A stretch of 64,000 bases of DNA from Streptomyces sp. NBC_01353. GTDB lineage: Bacteria > Actinomycetota > Actinomycetes > Streptomycetales > Streptomycetaceae. The stretch is taken from the NCBI RefSeq assembly GCF_036237275.1, contig NZ_CP108352.1:7465501-7529500 (forward strand). The letters are read 5' to 3'. The translations under genes and the position numbers were made by a program. The notes beneath the pieces were generated by a model. That model saw only the letters and a program-made list of their open reading frames with translations. It made no database searches and had not been told where the DNA came from. Positions 8,766 to 16,520 of this stretch are shown here, piece after piece. Within the stretch, counting starts at the first letter, position 1, and the number at the start of each line of letters is the position of its first letter.

Positions 8766-9368
8766 CAGCCAGCCCTCCTCCCGGGCGATCCGCACCGCGT
8801 CCAGCCGGTTGCGGGCTCCGAGCTTGGTGACCGCCGCGCCGAGGTAGTTCCGTACGGTGCCCTGGGTGAGGTGCAGTTCACGGGCGATGCGGTCGAGCTC
8901 GGAGCCGGTGGCGGCCAGCCGCAGCACGTCGGTCTCGCGGGGCGTGAGCGGGCTCTCCTTGGCGGTGAGCGCCGCGGCGGCGAGCTTCGGGTCGATGACG
9001 TGTTCCCCGGCGGCCACGCGGCGGATCGCGGCGGCGAGCTGGTCCGGCGGGGCGTCCTTGAGCATGAACCCGCCGACCCGTGCGGCGAGTGCGGACCGCA
9101 GCGCCTCCGGACGGCCCAGCGCGGTGAGGATCATGATCCGGCACTCGGGAAGCGCGACGGAGAGCTCGCGGGCGGCGGAGAGCCCGTCCGCGCCGGGCAT
9201 CTCCAGGTCGAGGACGGCGACGGTGGGCCGGTGGGCGAGCGCGGCGGGGACGACGGCGTCCCCGCGGGCCACTTCGGCGACGACCTCCATGTCGTCCTCG
9301 AGACCCAGCAGGGCGACCAGCGCCCCGCGGATCAAGTGCATGTCCTCGGCCAGCAGAATCCGGATCAT
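8760..9368 (-). CDS. LuxR/NarL-family response regulator
   Basis: The 202-residue regulator has a receiver domain (MIRILLAEDMHLIRGAL, phosphoacceptor Asp in VAVLDLEMPGADGL, conserved Lys in GFMLKDAPP) and a C-terminal LuxR helix-turn-helix (LTPRETDVLRLAATG, LTQGTVRNYLGAAVTKL). The start at ATG 9368 is set by an adjacent GGGAGGAACC ribosome-binding site. It lies tail-to-tail with the two-module kinase, an unusual orientation for a cognate pair, but it is the only regulator nearby. Confidence 0.92.
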   Translation of the reverse strand: MIRILLAEDMHLIRGALVALLGLEDDMEVVAEVARGDAVVPAALAHRPTVAVLDLEMPGADGLSAARELSVALPECRIMILTALGRPEALRSALAARVGGFMLKDAPPDQLAAAIRRVAAGEHVIDPKLAAAALTAKESPLTPRETDVLRLAATGSELDRIARELHLTQGTVRNYLGAAVTKLGARNRLDAVRIAREEGWLG

Positions 9369-9611
9369 GGTTCCTCCCCCGGAAGATCGTAACGGCTGCC
9401 GGGGGGCTCGGTCCGACGTGCGTTTCCGCCGGTCCGACGTGATTCCGCCGGAGGGGCGCCGGGGCGGGCCGCCCGCACGGCCGTAGGACAACGCAGCCTG
9501 AGCACGCTCCTGACACCGGCGTGGTCGGAGGGCCACAGGCCCGAAGGTGTGCGGTCCACCTCCCTGTGGCCCACCCGCCGACTCGTCAGCGCGTCCTCGG
9601 GGTCCGTGGGG

Positions 9612-10085
9612 TCAGGAGCCGTCCGCGGCGGCGAGCAGCGCGGCGACGTCCAGCTTTCCCATGGTGAGCATCGCCTTCATCGCCCGCTGGGCGCGTGCCT
9701 CGTCCGGATCGGTGAGGAGTTCTTCCAGGACGGAGGGCACGACTTGCCAGCTCAGGCCGAACTTGTCCTTGACCCAGCCGCACGGGCCCTCATGTCCGCC
9801 CTCGGACAGCTTGCTCCAGTAGTAGTCGACCTCCTCCTGGTCCGCGCAGTCGATGAGGAAGGACACGGCCTCGTCGAAGGTGAACTCGGGACCGCCGTTG
9901 ATGGCGGTGAAGTGCGTGCCGTCCAGGACGAAATCGACGGTCAGCACGGTCCCGGCCGGGCGGGGGCCCGCCTCCCCGTAGTAGGACACATTCTTGATCT
10001 CCGAGTTGGGGAAGACCGAGCAGTAGAACTCCGCGGCCTCCTTGCCCTGTGTGTCGAACCAGAGGTTGGGGGTGATCCGGGGCAT
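9612..10085 (-). CDS. VOC-superfamily protein (PhnB/YdcE type)
   Basis: The 157-residue protein has the one-domain PhnB-like vicinal-oxygen-chelate fold: ITPNLWFDTQGKEAAEFYCSVF at the start, then DFVLDGTHFTAINGGP, FLIDCADQEEVDYYW and GWVKDKFGLSWQVVP. Proteins of this group are often misnamed 3-demethylubiquinone methyltransferase. Their actual role is undetermined. ATG 10085 is preferred over the upstream start because AGGAGAAC lies just before it. Neighbouring genes give no functional hint. Confidence 0.85.
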   Translation of the reverse strand: MPRITPNLWFDTQGKEAAEFYCSVFPNSEIKNVSYYGEAGPRPAGTVLTVDFVLDGTHFTAINGGPEFTFDEAVSFLIDCADQEEVDYYWSKLSEGGHEGPCGWVKDKFGLSWQVVPSVLEELLTDPDEARAQRAMKAMLTMGKLDVAALLAAADGS

Positions 10086-10247
10086 GGCGTTCTCCTGATC
10101 TCGTGACACCGCCGTCCGGCGGCCCGGGAATCATTGCTCCACCACACCCCGAATCCGTGCAACCACCCCCAGTGCCGCCTCAAGACCATGCGGAAGAGGG
10201 AGGCCGGAAGCTGATCCGGGGGGCCTCCGAGCGCGGTTGCCCAGGGT

Positions 10248-10475
10248 TCAGAGAATGTGGATGCGCTCCAGGGATCCCGCGCTGTCGCGAAGCATCAGGT
10301 CGCTGCCCTTGGCGCGTTCGCCTTCGACGAATCCGAGCAGCAGGACCGCCCGGTTGATCACGTCGGCCTTGCTGACGCCGGTCGCGGCGGTGAGCTCCGC
10401 GATCGCGGTGACAGCCGGAGGGCACAACGTCACCGAGTACCGCTCGCTGTCGGGGTGGGCGGGGAGCTGATCCAT
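10248..10475 (-). CDS. ribbon-helix-helix-type small protein
   Basis: The 75-residue product contains SERYSVTLCPPAVTAIAELTAATGVSKADVINRAVLLLGF in order, that is, a beta strand, two helices and the spacing of an Arc/MetJ/CopG-type ribbon-helix-helix, ending in LERIHIL. It could be a DNA-binding regulator or an antitoxin, but no toxin-like gene is adjacent. The ATG at 10475 has an AGGAAGG ribosome-binding site. An upstream start would add 21 residues without support. Confidence 0.65.
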   Translation of the reverse strand: MDQLPAHPDSERYSVTLCPPAVTAIAELTAATGVSKADVINRAVLLLGFVEGERAKGSDLMLRDSAGSLERIHIL

Positions 10476-10608
10476 GGCAAAGCCTTCCTGACGACCAATA
10501 TGCCTAGGAATTGCACCACAAACGCGCCACTCATGCACCGCATTTACATCACTCTTGGTGCGCCCCTGGTTGATCCTCGCACCGGCGGAAGGGTGTGGAA
10601 CCGCGTGA

Positions 10609-11031
10609 CTAGACCTGCGCGGCCACGAGTCCGGCGAGCAGAACGCCGAATCCGCCGATCTCGCCGGTGATCAGAGCGGCGAGGACGAAGTTCATACTTC
10701 GTGGTGCGTTGCGCATCTGATTGTCGGTTTCGCGTTGCAGCGCGAGCCGGATGTAGTTCGTGATCGTCACCACGAACATGGTGACGATCACCGCAGCCGC
10801 GCCGAGATCCACCACGGACGGCCATGCGGACAGCTCGACGAATGCCGCGATCAGCCCCGTCGCGAACGCGTACATCAGCGCGGCCCGGTGTGCGACGTCG
10901 ACATACGGGTGGGCCAGTCCGTTCGTCGAGGTGACCATCGCACGCCACTTCCACACGCCGAGGAGCAGCGCGCCCAGGAAGATGCACCCCGAAGCGGAAA
11001 GTATCAGAGCCGTGTTCGGGCCTATGGGCAT
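10609..11031 (-). CDS. four-span integral membrane protein of unknown function
   Basis: The 140-residue protein has four clear hydrophobic helices: NTALILSASGCIFLGALLLGV, ALMYAFATGLIAAFVEL, AAVIVTMFVVTITNYI and FVLAALITGEIGGFGVLLAGLV. Short charged loops separate them. No enzyme motif is visible and the family was not recognised. It lies between the RHH protein and a secreted protein, all on the minus strand but with gaps over 100 bp, so an operon is unlikely. Confidence 0.65.
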   Translation of the reverse strand: MPIGPNTALILSASGCIFLGALLLGVWKWRAMVTSTNGLAHPYVDVAHRAALMYAFATGLIAAFVELSAWPSVVDLGAAAVIVTMFVVTITNYIRLALQRETDNQMRNAPRSMNFVLAALITGEIGGFGVLLAGLVAAQV

Positions 11032-11290
11032 GTCTGTCTTTCCGTCTCAGGAACGCACCGTGCAGGGTCCGTCATGTGTAAATGCCCGGGGATCGGGGGC
11101 TCGTGGGACGAGGGCACCGGCGGTCCTGCCGAGCCCGTTCCCGGGCGCAGTTCGTGTCCGCGTAGCGCGGGCGCCGTGCGGGGGCGGGGGTGGGGTCGCC
11201 GGGGCAGATGCCGTACTCGCCGTCGCGGAGGGCGTCAGCGCAAAGGAGTGGCGGTCGCCAGAAGTGCCAAGGTCTGAAGACCTCCTGGGG

Positions 11291-11650
11291 TCAGGAGTAG
11301 ACGGTCGTCCAGTCGCCGCTCTGCGAGGTGGGCACCCACGCGTTCGTCTCTCCGTAGTACGTGGCGAAGGAGCAGGAGCTGTTCTTGTAGAAGGTGACGG
11401 TGACCTCCCCCTTCCACCACCAGCCGCCGACCCAGGTGTCCTTGCCCGGGGTGGCGAAGCATCCCGATGCCACGTCGCCGTTCTGGTTGTAGCCCTCGAT
11501 GCGGATGGAGTAGACGCTGCTGCTGCTGTCGTGGAAGTGGATCTGCTGTCCGTTCGACGCAGCCAACGACTGGCCCGCGGAGCCCAACACTCCGGCGAAG
11601 GCCAGGGCGGCGGCCCCGGCGGCGGCGGCGACCTTCTTGCGCACGTTCAT
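11291..11650 (-). CDS. small secreted protein
   Basis: The 119-residue precursor has a classical Sec signal peptide (MNVRKKVAAAAGAAALAFAGVLG, cleavage likely after SLAA). A Trp- and Tyr-rich mature part of about 88 residues follows, with two cysteines (SGCFATPG and SSCSFATYY) that could form one disulfide. This layout resembles small beta-sandwich secreted proteins or inhibitors of streptomycetes, but the family was not identified. The start is ATG 11650, with GGGGAC just upstream. The divergent or upstream AraC regulator gene ends 47 bp before it. Confidence 0.7.
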   Translation of the reverse strand: MNVRKKVAAAAGAAALAFAGVLGSAGQSLAASNGQQIHFHDSSSSVYSIRIEGYNQNGDVASGCFATPGKDTWVGGWWWKGEVTVTFYKNSSCSFATYYGETNAWVPTSQSGDWTTVYS

Positions 11651-11697
11651 GTCCCCGTGACTCCGTTCATGCTGGGGCGGTATCTCCAGCGGTGAAC

Positions 11698-12732
11698 TTA
11701 GGCCCGAGCAGCGCGCGATGGTGTGCGTGACGTGCCGGGCTTCTGTGCTCTGCGTGCTGCGGCAACCAGGGAGAACGCACGATGTTCGGTCGGGGTGATC
11801 CCGTAGGCTTCGCGAAATGCCCGGCTGAACCCGGTGGCGCTGGAGAAGCCCCAGCGAGCCGCGATCGCTTGAACGGGCTGACCGCTCAGCTCCCCGCATG
11901 CGAGGTCGGCGTGGGCGCGCTCCAGCCGGCTCCGGCGGATACGTGCCGAGATGGTCAGGGGCTGGTCGCCGAAGAGCGTGTAGAGCCGCCGTAGGGACAT
12001 GTGGTGCCGGTCGGCGATGACCTGAGGAGTCAGGTCCGGGTCGCCAAGATTGTTCTCGATGAAGCGGTGGATCCGCTGCACTGTCTCCTGCGCACGGGCC
12101 TCCGCGGGCGCCTCACCGGGGTCACCGAGCTGCTGGGCGAGGAACGCGATGGCCAGGTCGAGGGCAACTGACCCCGCCCCTCGCAGCTCCTCCGGGCGAC
12201 AGCGCGGGCCGTGCGTGAGCAGCGACTTCAGGAAGTCGGCGAAGATCGCCCCAGACCCCACCTCTGCGGCCAAGCCCCGTGCGAGGAGGCGGTCGACGCG
12301 GTCTGAGCTCAGCGCCAGGGCCTGACGGGGAATCTGCAGGACCACCGTCTCGACCTGCCCGCCTATGCATGCCCCGTCACTCGGTCGCGAGGTGTCCGTC
12401 AGCACGAGTCCCCCCGCGACCACCGAATCGTTGCGCCGCTGGGAGATTCTGACAGCACCTTGTGTGATGAGCGCCAGCTGCACGTGCTCGGGATCGCCGC
12501 GCCGGACATGGGCCAAGGTGCGGCGCGAGAGCACCGGTGAGCAAGCGAGGGCGGACAGCCGCACCACGCCGAGATCCAGGTCCGTGATGCTCGCCCGGAA
12601 GCCGGCCGCATGCCGGGTGCTGAGCATGACGGGCATGACATCGGTGGACACCGTCTCGCAGAACCAGTCGAACCTGTCCTCACGCGCCCCGACAGCGTCC
12701 GACGCAACCAGCAATCCCACGCGATCCCCCAC
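11698..12732 (-). CDS. AraC-family transcriptional regulator
   Basis: The 344-residue regulator has an N-terminal AraC-binding-like domain (RFDWFCETVSTDVMPV, then a beta-rich stretch including VLTDTSRP). The C-terminal double helix-turn-helix is at about residues 225-320, with IHRFIENNLGDPDLTPQVIAD in the first half and the signature AARWGFSSATGFSRAFREAYG in the second. It is of the type regulating catabolic or stress genes in actinobacteria. It is followed 47 bp later by the secreted-protein gene in the same direction; a regulatory link is only a possibility. Confidence 0.9.
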   Translation of the reverse strand: MGDRVGLLVASDAVGAREDRFDWFCETVSTDVMPVMLSTRHAAGFRASITDLDLGVVRLSALACSPVLSRRTLAHVRRGDPEHVQLALITQGAVRISQRRNDSVVAGGLVLTDTSRPSDGACIGGQVETVVLQIPRQALALSSDRVDRLLARGLAAEVGSGAIFADFLKSLLTHGPRCRPEELRGAGSVALDLAIAFLAQQLGDPGEAPAEARAQETVQRIHRFIENNLGDPDLTPQVIADRHHMSLRRLYTLFGDQPLTISARIRRSRLERAHADLACGELSGQPVQAIAARWGFSSATGFSRAFREAYGITPTEHRAFSLVAAARRAQKPGTSRTPSRAARA

Positions 12733-12953
12733 GCTTCTACATGGCAGCGATCTGGCCCCCTACCGGTTGTCGCACGGCCCGTGCTCCACCCCCGCCGCCA
12801 CGCGATCGATTATCAGGCATGTGCTTTCGGACAGATGCTCGGGTCGTTGTGGCGCTCGCCGACGAGCCCGCGGGGCGCAGCGGCGCGGGTGAGATCGGCT
12901 CGCACATCTCGCAAGGTCACATATCGCTGGTCAAGATCGGGTAGGGGAGGGGC

Positions 12954-13208
12954 GTGAGCACACCGGAGGATGAGGCCACCGCGCACCTTCTCGTCGCGGC
13001 CGCCTTCCACAACGCAGCCGCATCTGCCGACGAACGAGGCGACCCACGGGTCGGCGACTTCTCCCGTGCAGTCCTGCGCCAGTTCGAGGAACACCAGCAC
13101 CTCGAAGGCGCTCTCTACACCGTCGTCCTGAAGTACGCCCAGGAGCACGCCTCCGACGACGAAGTAGCGTCACTCGAACGCTGGATTGCGGTGGTGACCG
13201 GGCGATGA
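12954..13208 (+). CDS. hypothetical protein, translationally coupled to an integrase remnant
   Basis: The 84-residue acidic, helical protein starts with GTG behind a strong GGGGAGGGGC ribosome-binding site. Its stop overlaps the next start (ATGA at 13205). It contains HNAAASADERGD and VLRQFEEHQHLEGALYTVVLKYAQEHASDDEV. No family was recognised. The coupling to a truncated integrase suggests it came in as the small companion gene of an integrative element. Confidence 0.55.
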   Translation: MSTPEDEATAHLLVAAAFHNAAASADERGDPRVGDFSRAVLRQFEEHQHLEGALYTVVLKYAQEHASDDEVASLERWIAVVTGR

Positions 13209-13420
13209 GCGACCGCCTCCCCGCCGCCGCCCAAGGCCCCCTGCTGCCGGCCGAGTTCGACGCCGAACTCCGGGCACGGCTCGCTACCCTCGACGCCGCT
13301 TCGGACGCCCACGCCTCCGACCGACGCCCGGACAACACCACGCGTTCCTACGCCGCGGACTGGAAGACAAGGACTACAGGCGCAAGGCCGACGGCATCGG
13401 CCTGTAGGCCAACGCGTTGT
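13205..13420 (+). pseudogene. tyrosine recombinase/integrase, N-terminal fragment
   Basis: The first 55 or so codons encode a normal-looking start (MSDRLPAAAQGPLLPAEFDAEL) and the SAM-like core-binding motif DNTTRSYAADWK, typical of phage-type integrases that recognise arm or core DNA. Homology then stops at about 13365 and the frame runs into low-quality sequence. The catalytic domain with its Arg-His-Arg-Tyr residues is absent. It is therefore a decayed integrase and marks an old integration site. The identification rests on the NTxRSYAADW pattern. Confidence 0.6.
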
Positions 13421-13432
13421 CGGCCGCCTCAG

Positions 13433-13456
13433 GGCCTGTCCGGCGGATCATGCCGC
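13433..13456. repeat. possible IS5-family terminal inverted repeat
   Basis: The sequence beginning GGGCCTGTCCGGCGGATCAT resembles the terminal repeats seen at the ends of Streptomyces IS5-type elements. It sits just after the integrase remnant and about 580 bp before a transposase tail. The matching opposite end was not found intact, so this call is tentative. Confidence 0.3.
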
Positions 13457-13507
13457 GGCCGTGGGGGCACCGCAGCCGCGGCGTGACCGATGAGCCTCGG
13501 ACGAGCG

Positions 13508-13885
13508 TCAGAGCGGCTTGATGCGGGACTTGAGCAGGCAGAACTCATTGCCCTCGGGGTCCGCCAGGACATGCCACTGCTCGTCCCCGGTCTGGCCGAT
13601 GTCGGCCCGGCGGGCACCGAGCTTCAGGAGGCGTTCAAGCTCGGCCTCCTGGTCGCGGTCGGTGGGGTTGACGTCGATGTGCAGCCGGGACTTCCCCGGC
13701 TCCGGCTGGTCCCGGACGCTGAAGAAGATCGTGGGCTGCGGACCGCCGAACCCTTCCGGCGTCCCGATCTCCACGCAGCCTTCCTCGCGGCCGACCACGA
13801 CGTAGCCCAGGACCTCGCACCAGAACTGCGCCAACAGTTCGGGGTCGCGGCAACCGAGCACAAGCTCACCGATACGACATGCCAT
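13508..13885 (-). CDS. VOC-family glyoxalase-like protein
   Basis: The 125-residue single-domain protein is of the glyoxalase/bleomycin-resistance superfamily. CRIGELVLGCRDPELLAQFWCEVLGY, a central SRLHIDV segment and a C-terminal LADPEGNEFCLL (metal-ligand Glu) are the usual landmarks. It is cytoplasmic and its substrate is unknown. ATG 13885 opens directly into the first beta strand; the longer frame upstream would run through the IS region. It is the one intact gene between an integrase fragment and a transposase fragment. Confidence 0.85.
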   Translation of the reverse strand: MACRIGELVLGCRDPELLAQFWCEVLGYVVVGREEGCVEIGTPEGFGGPQPTIFFSVRDQPEPGKSRLHIDVNPTDRDQEAELERLLKLGARRADIGQTGDEQWHVLADPEGNEFCLLKSRIKPL

Positions 13886-14010
13886 AAGGAACCTGCTCTC
13901 AATCGGCGGGCCGTCGGGGCCACGCGCGCAGTTCATGGGCTCCCAACAGCGAAAACAACCCCGCGACCGTACCGGACGAGGCGAGCATGGGAAAGATCTC
14001 TTCCGTGCCG

Positions 14011-14190
14011 AGGGCCTGTCGGGGCGGCCGACCACCCCGCTTCGACCCGGCCGACCACCGCGAGCGCCACGCGGTCGAGTGCGGGATCAACCGCCTCAAG
14101 AGGCACCGAGCCGTCGCCACGCGATACGACAAGCTGGCGGTCCGCCGCGAGGCAACTGTCCTCGTCGCAGCCACCGACGAGTGGCTCCGA
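14011..14190 (+). pseudogene. IS5-family transposase, C-terminal remnant
   Basis: About 60 codons encode the end of a DDE transposase of the IS5 group: [20 protein letters not shown] followed by [20 protein letters not shown] and [10 protein letters not shown]. The conserved catalytic Glu (in HAVE) and the YDKLAVR tail are clear. The N-terminal two thirds are missing and there is no natural stop at the usual place after EWL, so the element is dead. The remnant abuts the zinc-ribbon gene that ends at 14201. Confidence 0.85.
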
Positions 14191-14200
14191 CCCACAGCCG

Positions 14201-14752
14201 TCACGCGGCGGGATCCACGTTCCACGACTCAGGCAGGTCGCCGCCGCAGAAGACGCAGACGAAGTCGTCCTCGCGCACGATGTTGTGCTCCTGGCAGCCA
14301 GGGCACCGCCGGAAGACCACCTCGTGAGTGAAGCCGAACGGCCGCCCGAGCTCTAGATCGTCCAGAGCACGAGCGACCGTCGACCAGGAACTGACGTCTG
14401 GGCAGTACCCGGTGGAGTGGTTGCTGATCTCGCCCGCGGCCCACCGGCCTGCCTCGTGCATGAAGCTGATCTCGCCGGCGCTCAGAACCATGTCTCCGCC
14501 GGCACAAGCCACGTGCTCGCTTCGCCGTGGCGCAAGCCGAAGCACACCGTCCGTGCCGACCACGAAGGTGAACGGTTCGGCCAGTTCCGCTGCCGATCGC
14601 TCAGCGACCCAGCGGCCGAAGTCAGCCGCCGAGCTGATTCGGCGTCCACCGCTGCCAGGCCGGACCGCAGCCTTCAGTTCAACCGGTCCGACATATCGGT
14701 AACTCCGCCCCCGCGCACTCACGTGAGCCAACCTAGAGCACTTCCGACACAC
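14201..14752 (-). CDS. zinc-ribbon hypothetical protein
   Basis: The 183-residue protein ends in a treble-cysteine zinc ribbon (CPGC about 20 residues before CVFCGGDLP). Its middle has a [11 protein letters not shown] motif and an [10 protein letters not shown] segment. The first residues also hold Cys-x-x-Cys (CRKC) if the GTG at 14752 is used. A second GTG at 14722, with AGGTTGG before it, would drop that pair. The function was not recognised; similar orphan proteins may bind nucleic acid or serve as immunity proteins. Its 3' end meets the transposase remnant. Confidence 0.6.
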   Translation of the reverse strand: MCRKCSRLAHVSARGRSYRYVGPVELKAAVRPGSGGRRISSAADFGRWVAERSAAELAEPFTFVVGTDGVLRLAPRRSEHVACAGGDMVLSAGEISFMHEAGRWAAGEISNHSTGYCPDVSSWSTVARALDDLELGRPFGFTHEVVFRRCPGCQEHNIVREDDFVCVFCGGDLPESWNVDPAA

Positions 14753-14985
14753 GCCCTGGATGGCCAGTCACCCGTCTGCGGGCGCCTGGGGGGCCGCCGG
14801 GGCGCGCGGCTCGTACGGTCACAGTGACACCACCTTCCGATGGTGGTGTGGTTGCCGGTGGCTCCGCGTTCCCTTCGCACGGTGCGGGGCCACTTCCATA
14901 GGTGCGTCAGTACTCGCCGTCGTAGCCCCACACCCCGGGCGTCGGCGCAGCATGGGTGACTGGCAGGCCCGCCCCTCGACCGTGT

Positions 14986-15804
14986 CTACGATCGCTGCAG
15001 GCTCTTCGAGAAGCCCTTGTCGACGCTGGACCGCTGGCCCGCGGTCGCGGGTTCGCCGTTCCTGAACGGCCCCACGGGCACGTTCGTGAACGTGATCTGT
15101 GCCCAAGCCGCGCCAGTGCAGTCGATGCGATTCATGTTGTTCACGGGGCACTGGAGCTCCCATACGGCTCCAGTCGTGGTGGTCACCTTGTAGTTCAGGT
15201 CGTTGGCCTGTGACGACACGGTCGCGCCGCAGACAGTGCTCTCGTCGGGGTAGTTGGGGTAGGTGGTGAGGTCCTGCTCGAAGTACACCGGCCCCGTGCG
15301 GGTCGGCCGGTGGGCCCCGAATGCGGCACCGTCGCGGAGGATGATGCTGAACTCTTCGGTGCCGTTGACGAGCAGCGAGTCGACGTCCGCGCCGCACTCG
15401 GTCGGGCCCGTGGCTCCGGTGGCTCCGGTGGCGCCCGCGGGGCCGGTCGCGCCGGTCGGGCCGGTCGCTCCGGTGGCTCCGGTGGCGCCCGCGGGGCCGG
15501 ACGGACCGGTCGGGCCGGTCGCGCCCGTCGCCCCCTTGCACTTGTCCTTGTCCTTGTCCTTGTCGTTGCCGAGCGTCCCTGAGGCGCCCGCACGCTTGTC
15601 GTCGTCCTTGTCCTTGCACTTGTCGTGATCGCCGTACGGCGTTGACGAGTGCGAGGCCGGGTGGTCTGCCGTGTCTGCGGACGCTGCGGGGCTGGAGAGG
15701 CCCAGCGTTATGAGGGCCAGCGCTGCCATCGCTCCCTCGGCGATCCGCCTGCCCTTCACGGGGAGGGGGCCCATGGCGGTGGGGGGCCTGTGCTCAGGAC
15801 TCAT
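14986..15804 (-). CDS. secreted collagen-like (Gly-X-Y) protein
   Basis: The 272-residue precursor starts at ATG 15804 (AAGGAGC ribosome-binding site). It has a signal peptide ending near SSPAASA and a Lys/Asp tract ([19 protein letters not shown]). A bacterial-collagen stretch of about 13 Gly-X-Y triplets of the type [10 protein letters not shown] and GPSGPAG follows, then a globular C-terminal domain of about 140 residues with four cysteines. Such proteins are exported and trimerise through the triplet region. A cell-surface or adhesive role is inferred. The triplet DNA is itself a near-tandem repeat and is therefore prone to length change. Confidence 0.85.
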   Translation of the reverse strand: MSPEHRPPTAMGPLPVKGRRIAEGAMAALALITLGLSSPAASADTADHPASHSSTPYGDHDKCKDKDDDKRAGASGTLGNDKDKDKDKCKGATGATGPTGPSGPAGATGATGATGPTGATGPAGATGATGATGPTECGADVDSLLVNGTEEFSIILRDGAAFGAHRPTRTGPVYFEQDLTTYPNYPDESTVCGATVSSQANDLNYKVTTTTGAVWELQCPVNNMNRIDCTGAAWAQITFTNVPVGPFRNGEPATAGQRSSVDKGFSKSLQRS

Positions 15805-16457
15805 GAATTGCTCCTTCTGGAACTGGATGATTGCACTCTCAGGAGGCACGTTCGGGCTTCCCTCGCGCATCATTCGGTCCCTGTGTGATCAGTGTGAGAG
15901 GCGCGATGGCCGCTGGGGCGCACAGGCCGGCTGTGGGCGCGGCAAGGGCTGGCAGCTGCACTGTTCGGCCGGCACGCGAACGGCTGTTGGAGACCGATCT
16001 GATCCCGGATTCGGCGGCGAGGCTCATCGCCGTGAGGTCCCTTCCGGGTGGTGGGAATCGTGCCTCCCCCAGCCAGCCACACACCACGCCCCCTCGCCCG
16101 GTCACCAACCACCACCCCGGGGCCTGTCCCGCCACGTCACCACAGGTCATGGCGGGGCCGCTGCGGTGCGTGACCACCTGAACAGCCCTCACCCACTACG
16201 GTTGCCATCCGCCCGACCTGCTCATCCCCACCGGCCGCCGCAAGGGACGGAGCCCTGGCCTCTCCAGCGTCAACCGCGAGCCGGCCGAGCAACCTTCCGG
16301 CCGTAATCGGTGCGTGAAGAGGGGGCCGGTGGGCGTATGGACGGCGACAAGGAGTCTGGGATCCGTACCGCGCGGCGTTCAACCCGTTCCTCGACCTGCT
16401 CACTCGGAGGAATCAGCACCATGGCCATACAAAGGGGAGAGCGTCGAGCGGAAGCGC
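15805..16457. other. intergenic region, no confident gene
   Basis: The region contains the promoter side of the collagen-like gene. Near its right end an ATG at 16421 follows a good GGAGGAATC ribosome-binding site (peptide MAIQRGERRAEARRSRR). That frame runs straight into the terminator hairpin and the opposite strand of lysA, so it is not called. Nothing else in either strand has convincing codon use. Confidence 0.4.
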
Positions 16458-16459
16458 GG

Positions 16460-16503
16460 CGATCCCGCCGGGTCGGTGCCTGGGCACCGATCCGGCGGGA
16501 TCG
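16460..16503. terminator. strong hairpin terminator downstream of lysA-like gene
   Basis: Two 20-nt arms (CGATCCCGCCGGGTCGGTGC and its near-perfect complement, one interior bulge of GT/AT) enclose a short TGG-centred loop. It begins 18 bp beyond the stop of the minus-strand decarboxylase gene. Confidence 0.8.
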
Positions 16504-16520
16504 TGTTCGGGCCCGGGGCC

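Noticed and set aside
14008-14022. GGGCCTGTC motif read as an IS inverted repeat
   Set aside because: Here the bases encode RACRGGR of the transposase tail, so the match to the IS end at 13433 is incidental.
15420-15600. Short regular repeats considered as a CRISPR array
   Set aside because: The repeats are 9-bp Gly-X-Y codon triplets without spacers and belong to the collagen-like gene.
16421-16520. ATG at 16421 with a good ribosome-binding site
   Set aside because: The frame enters the terminator hairpin and the lysA antisense strand with no natural end and no recognisable protein.
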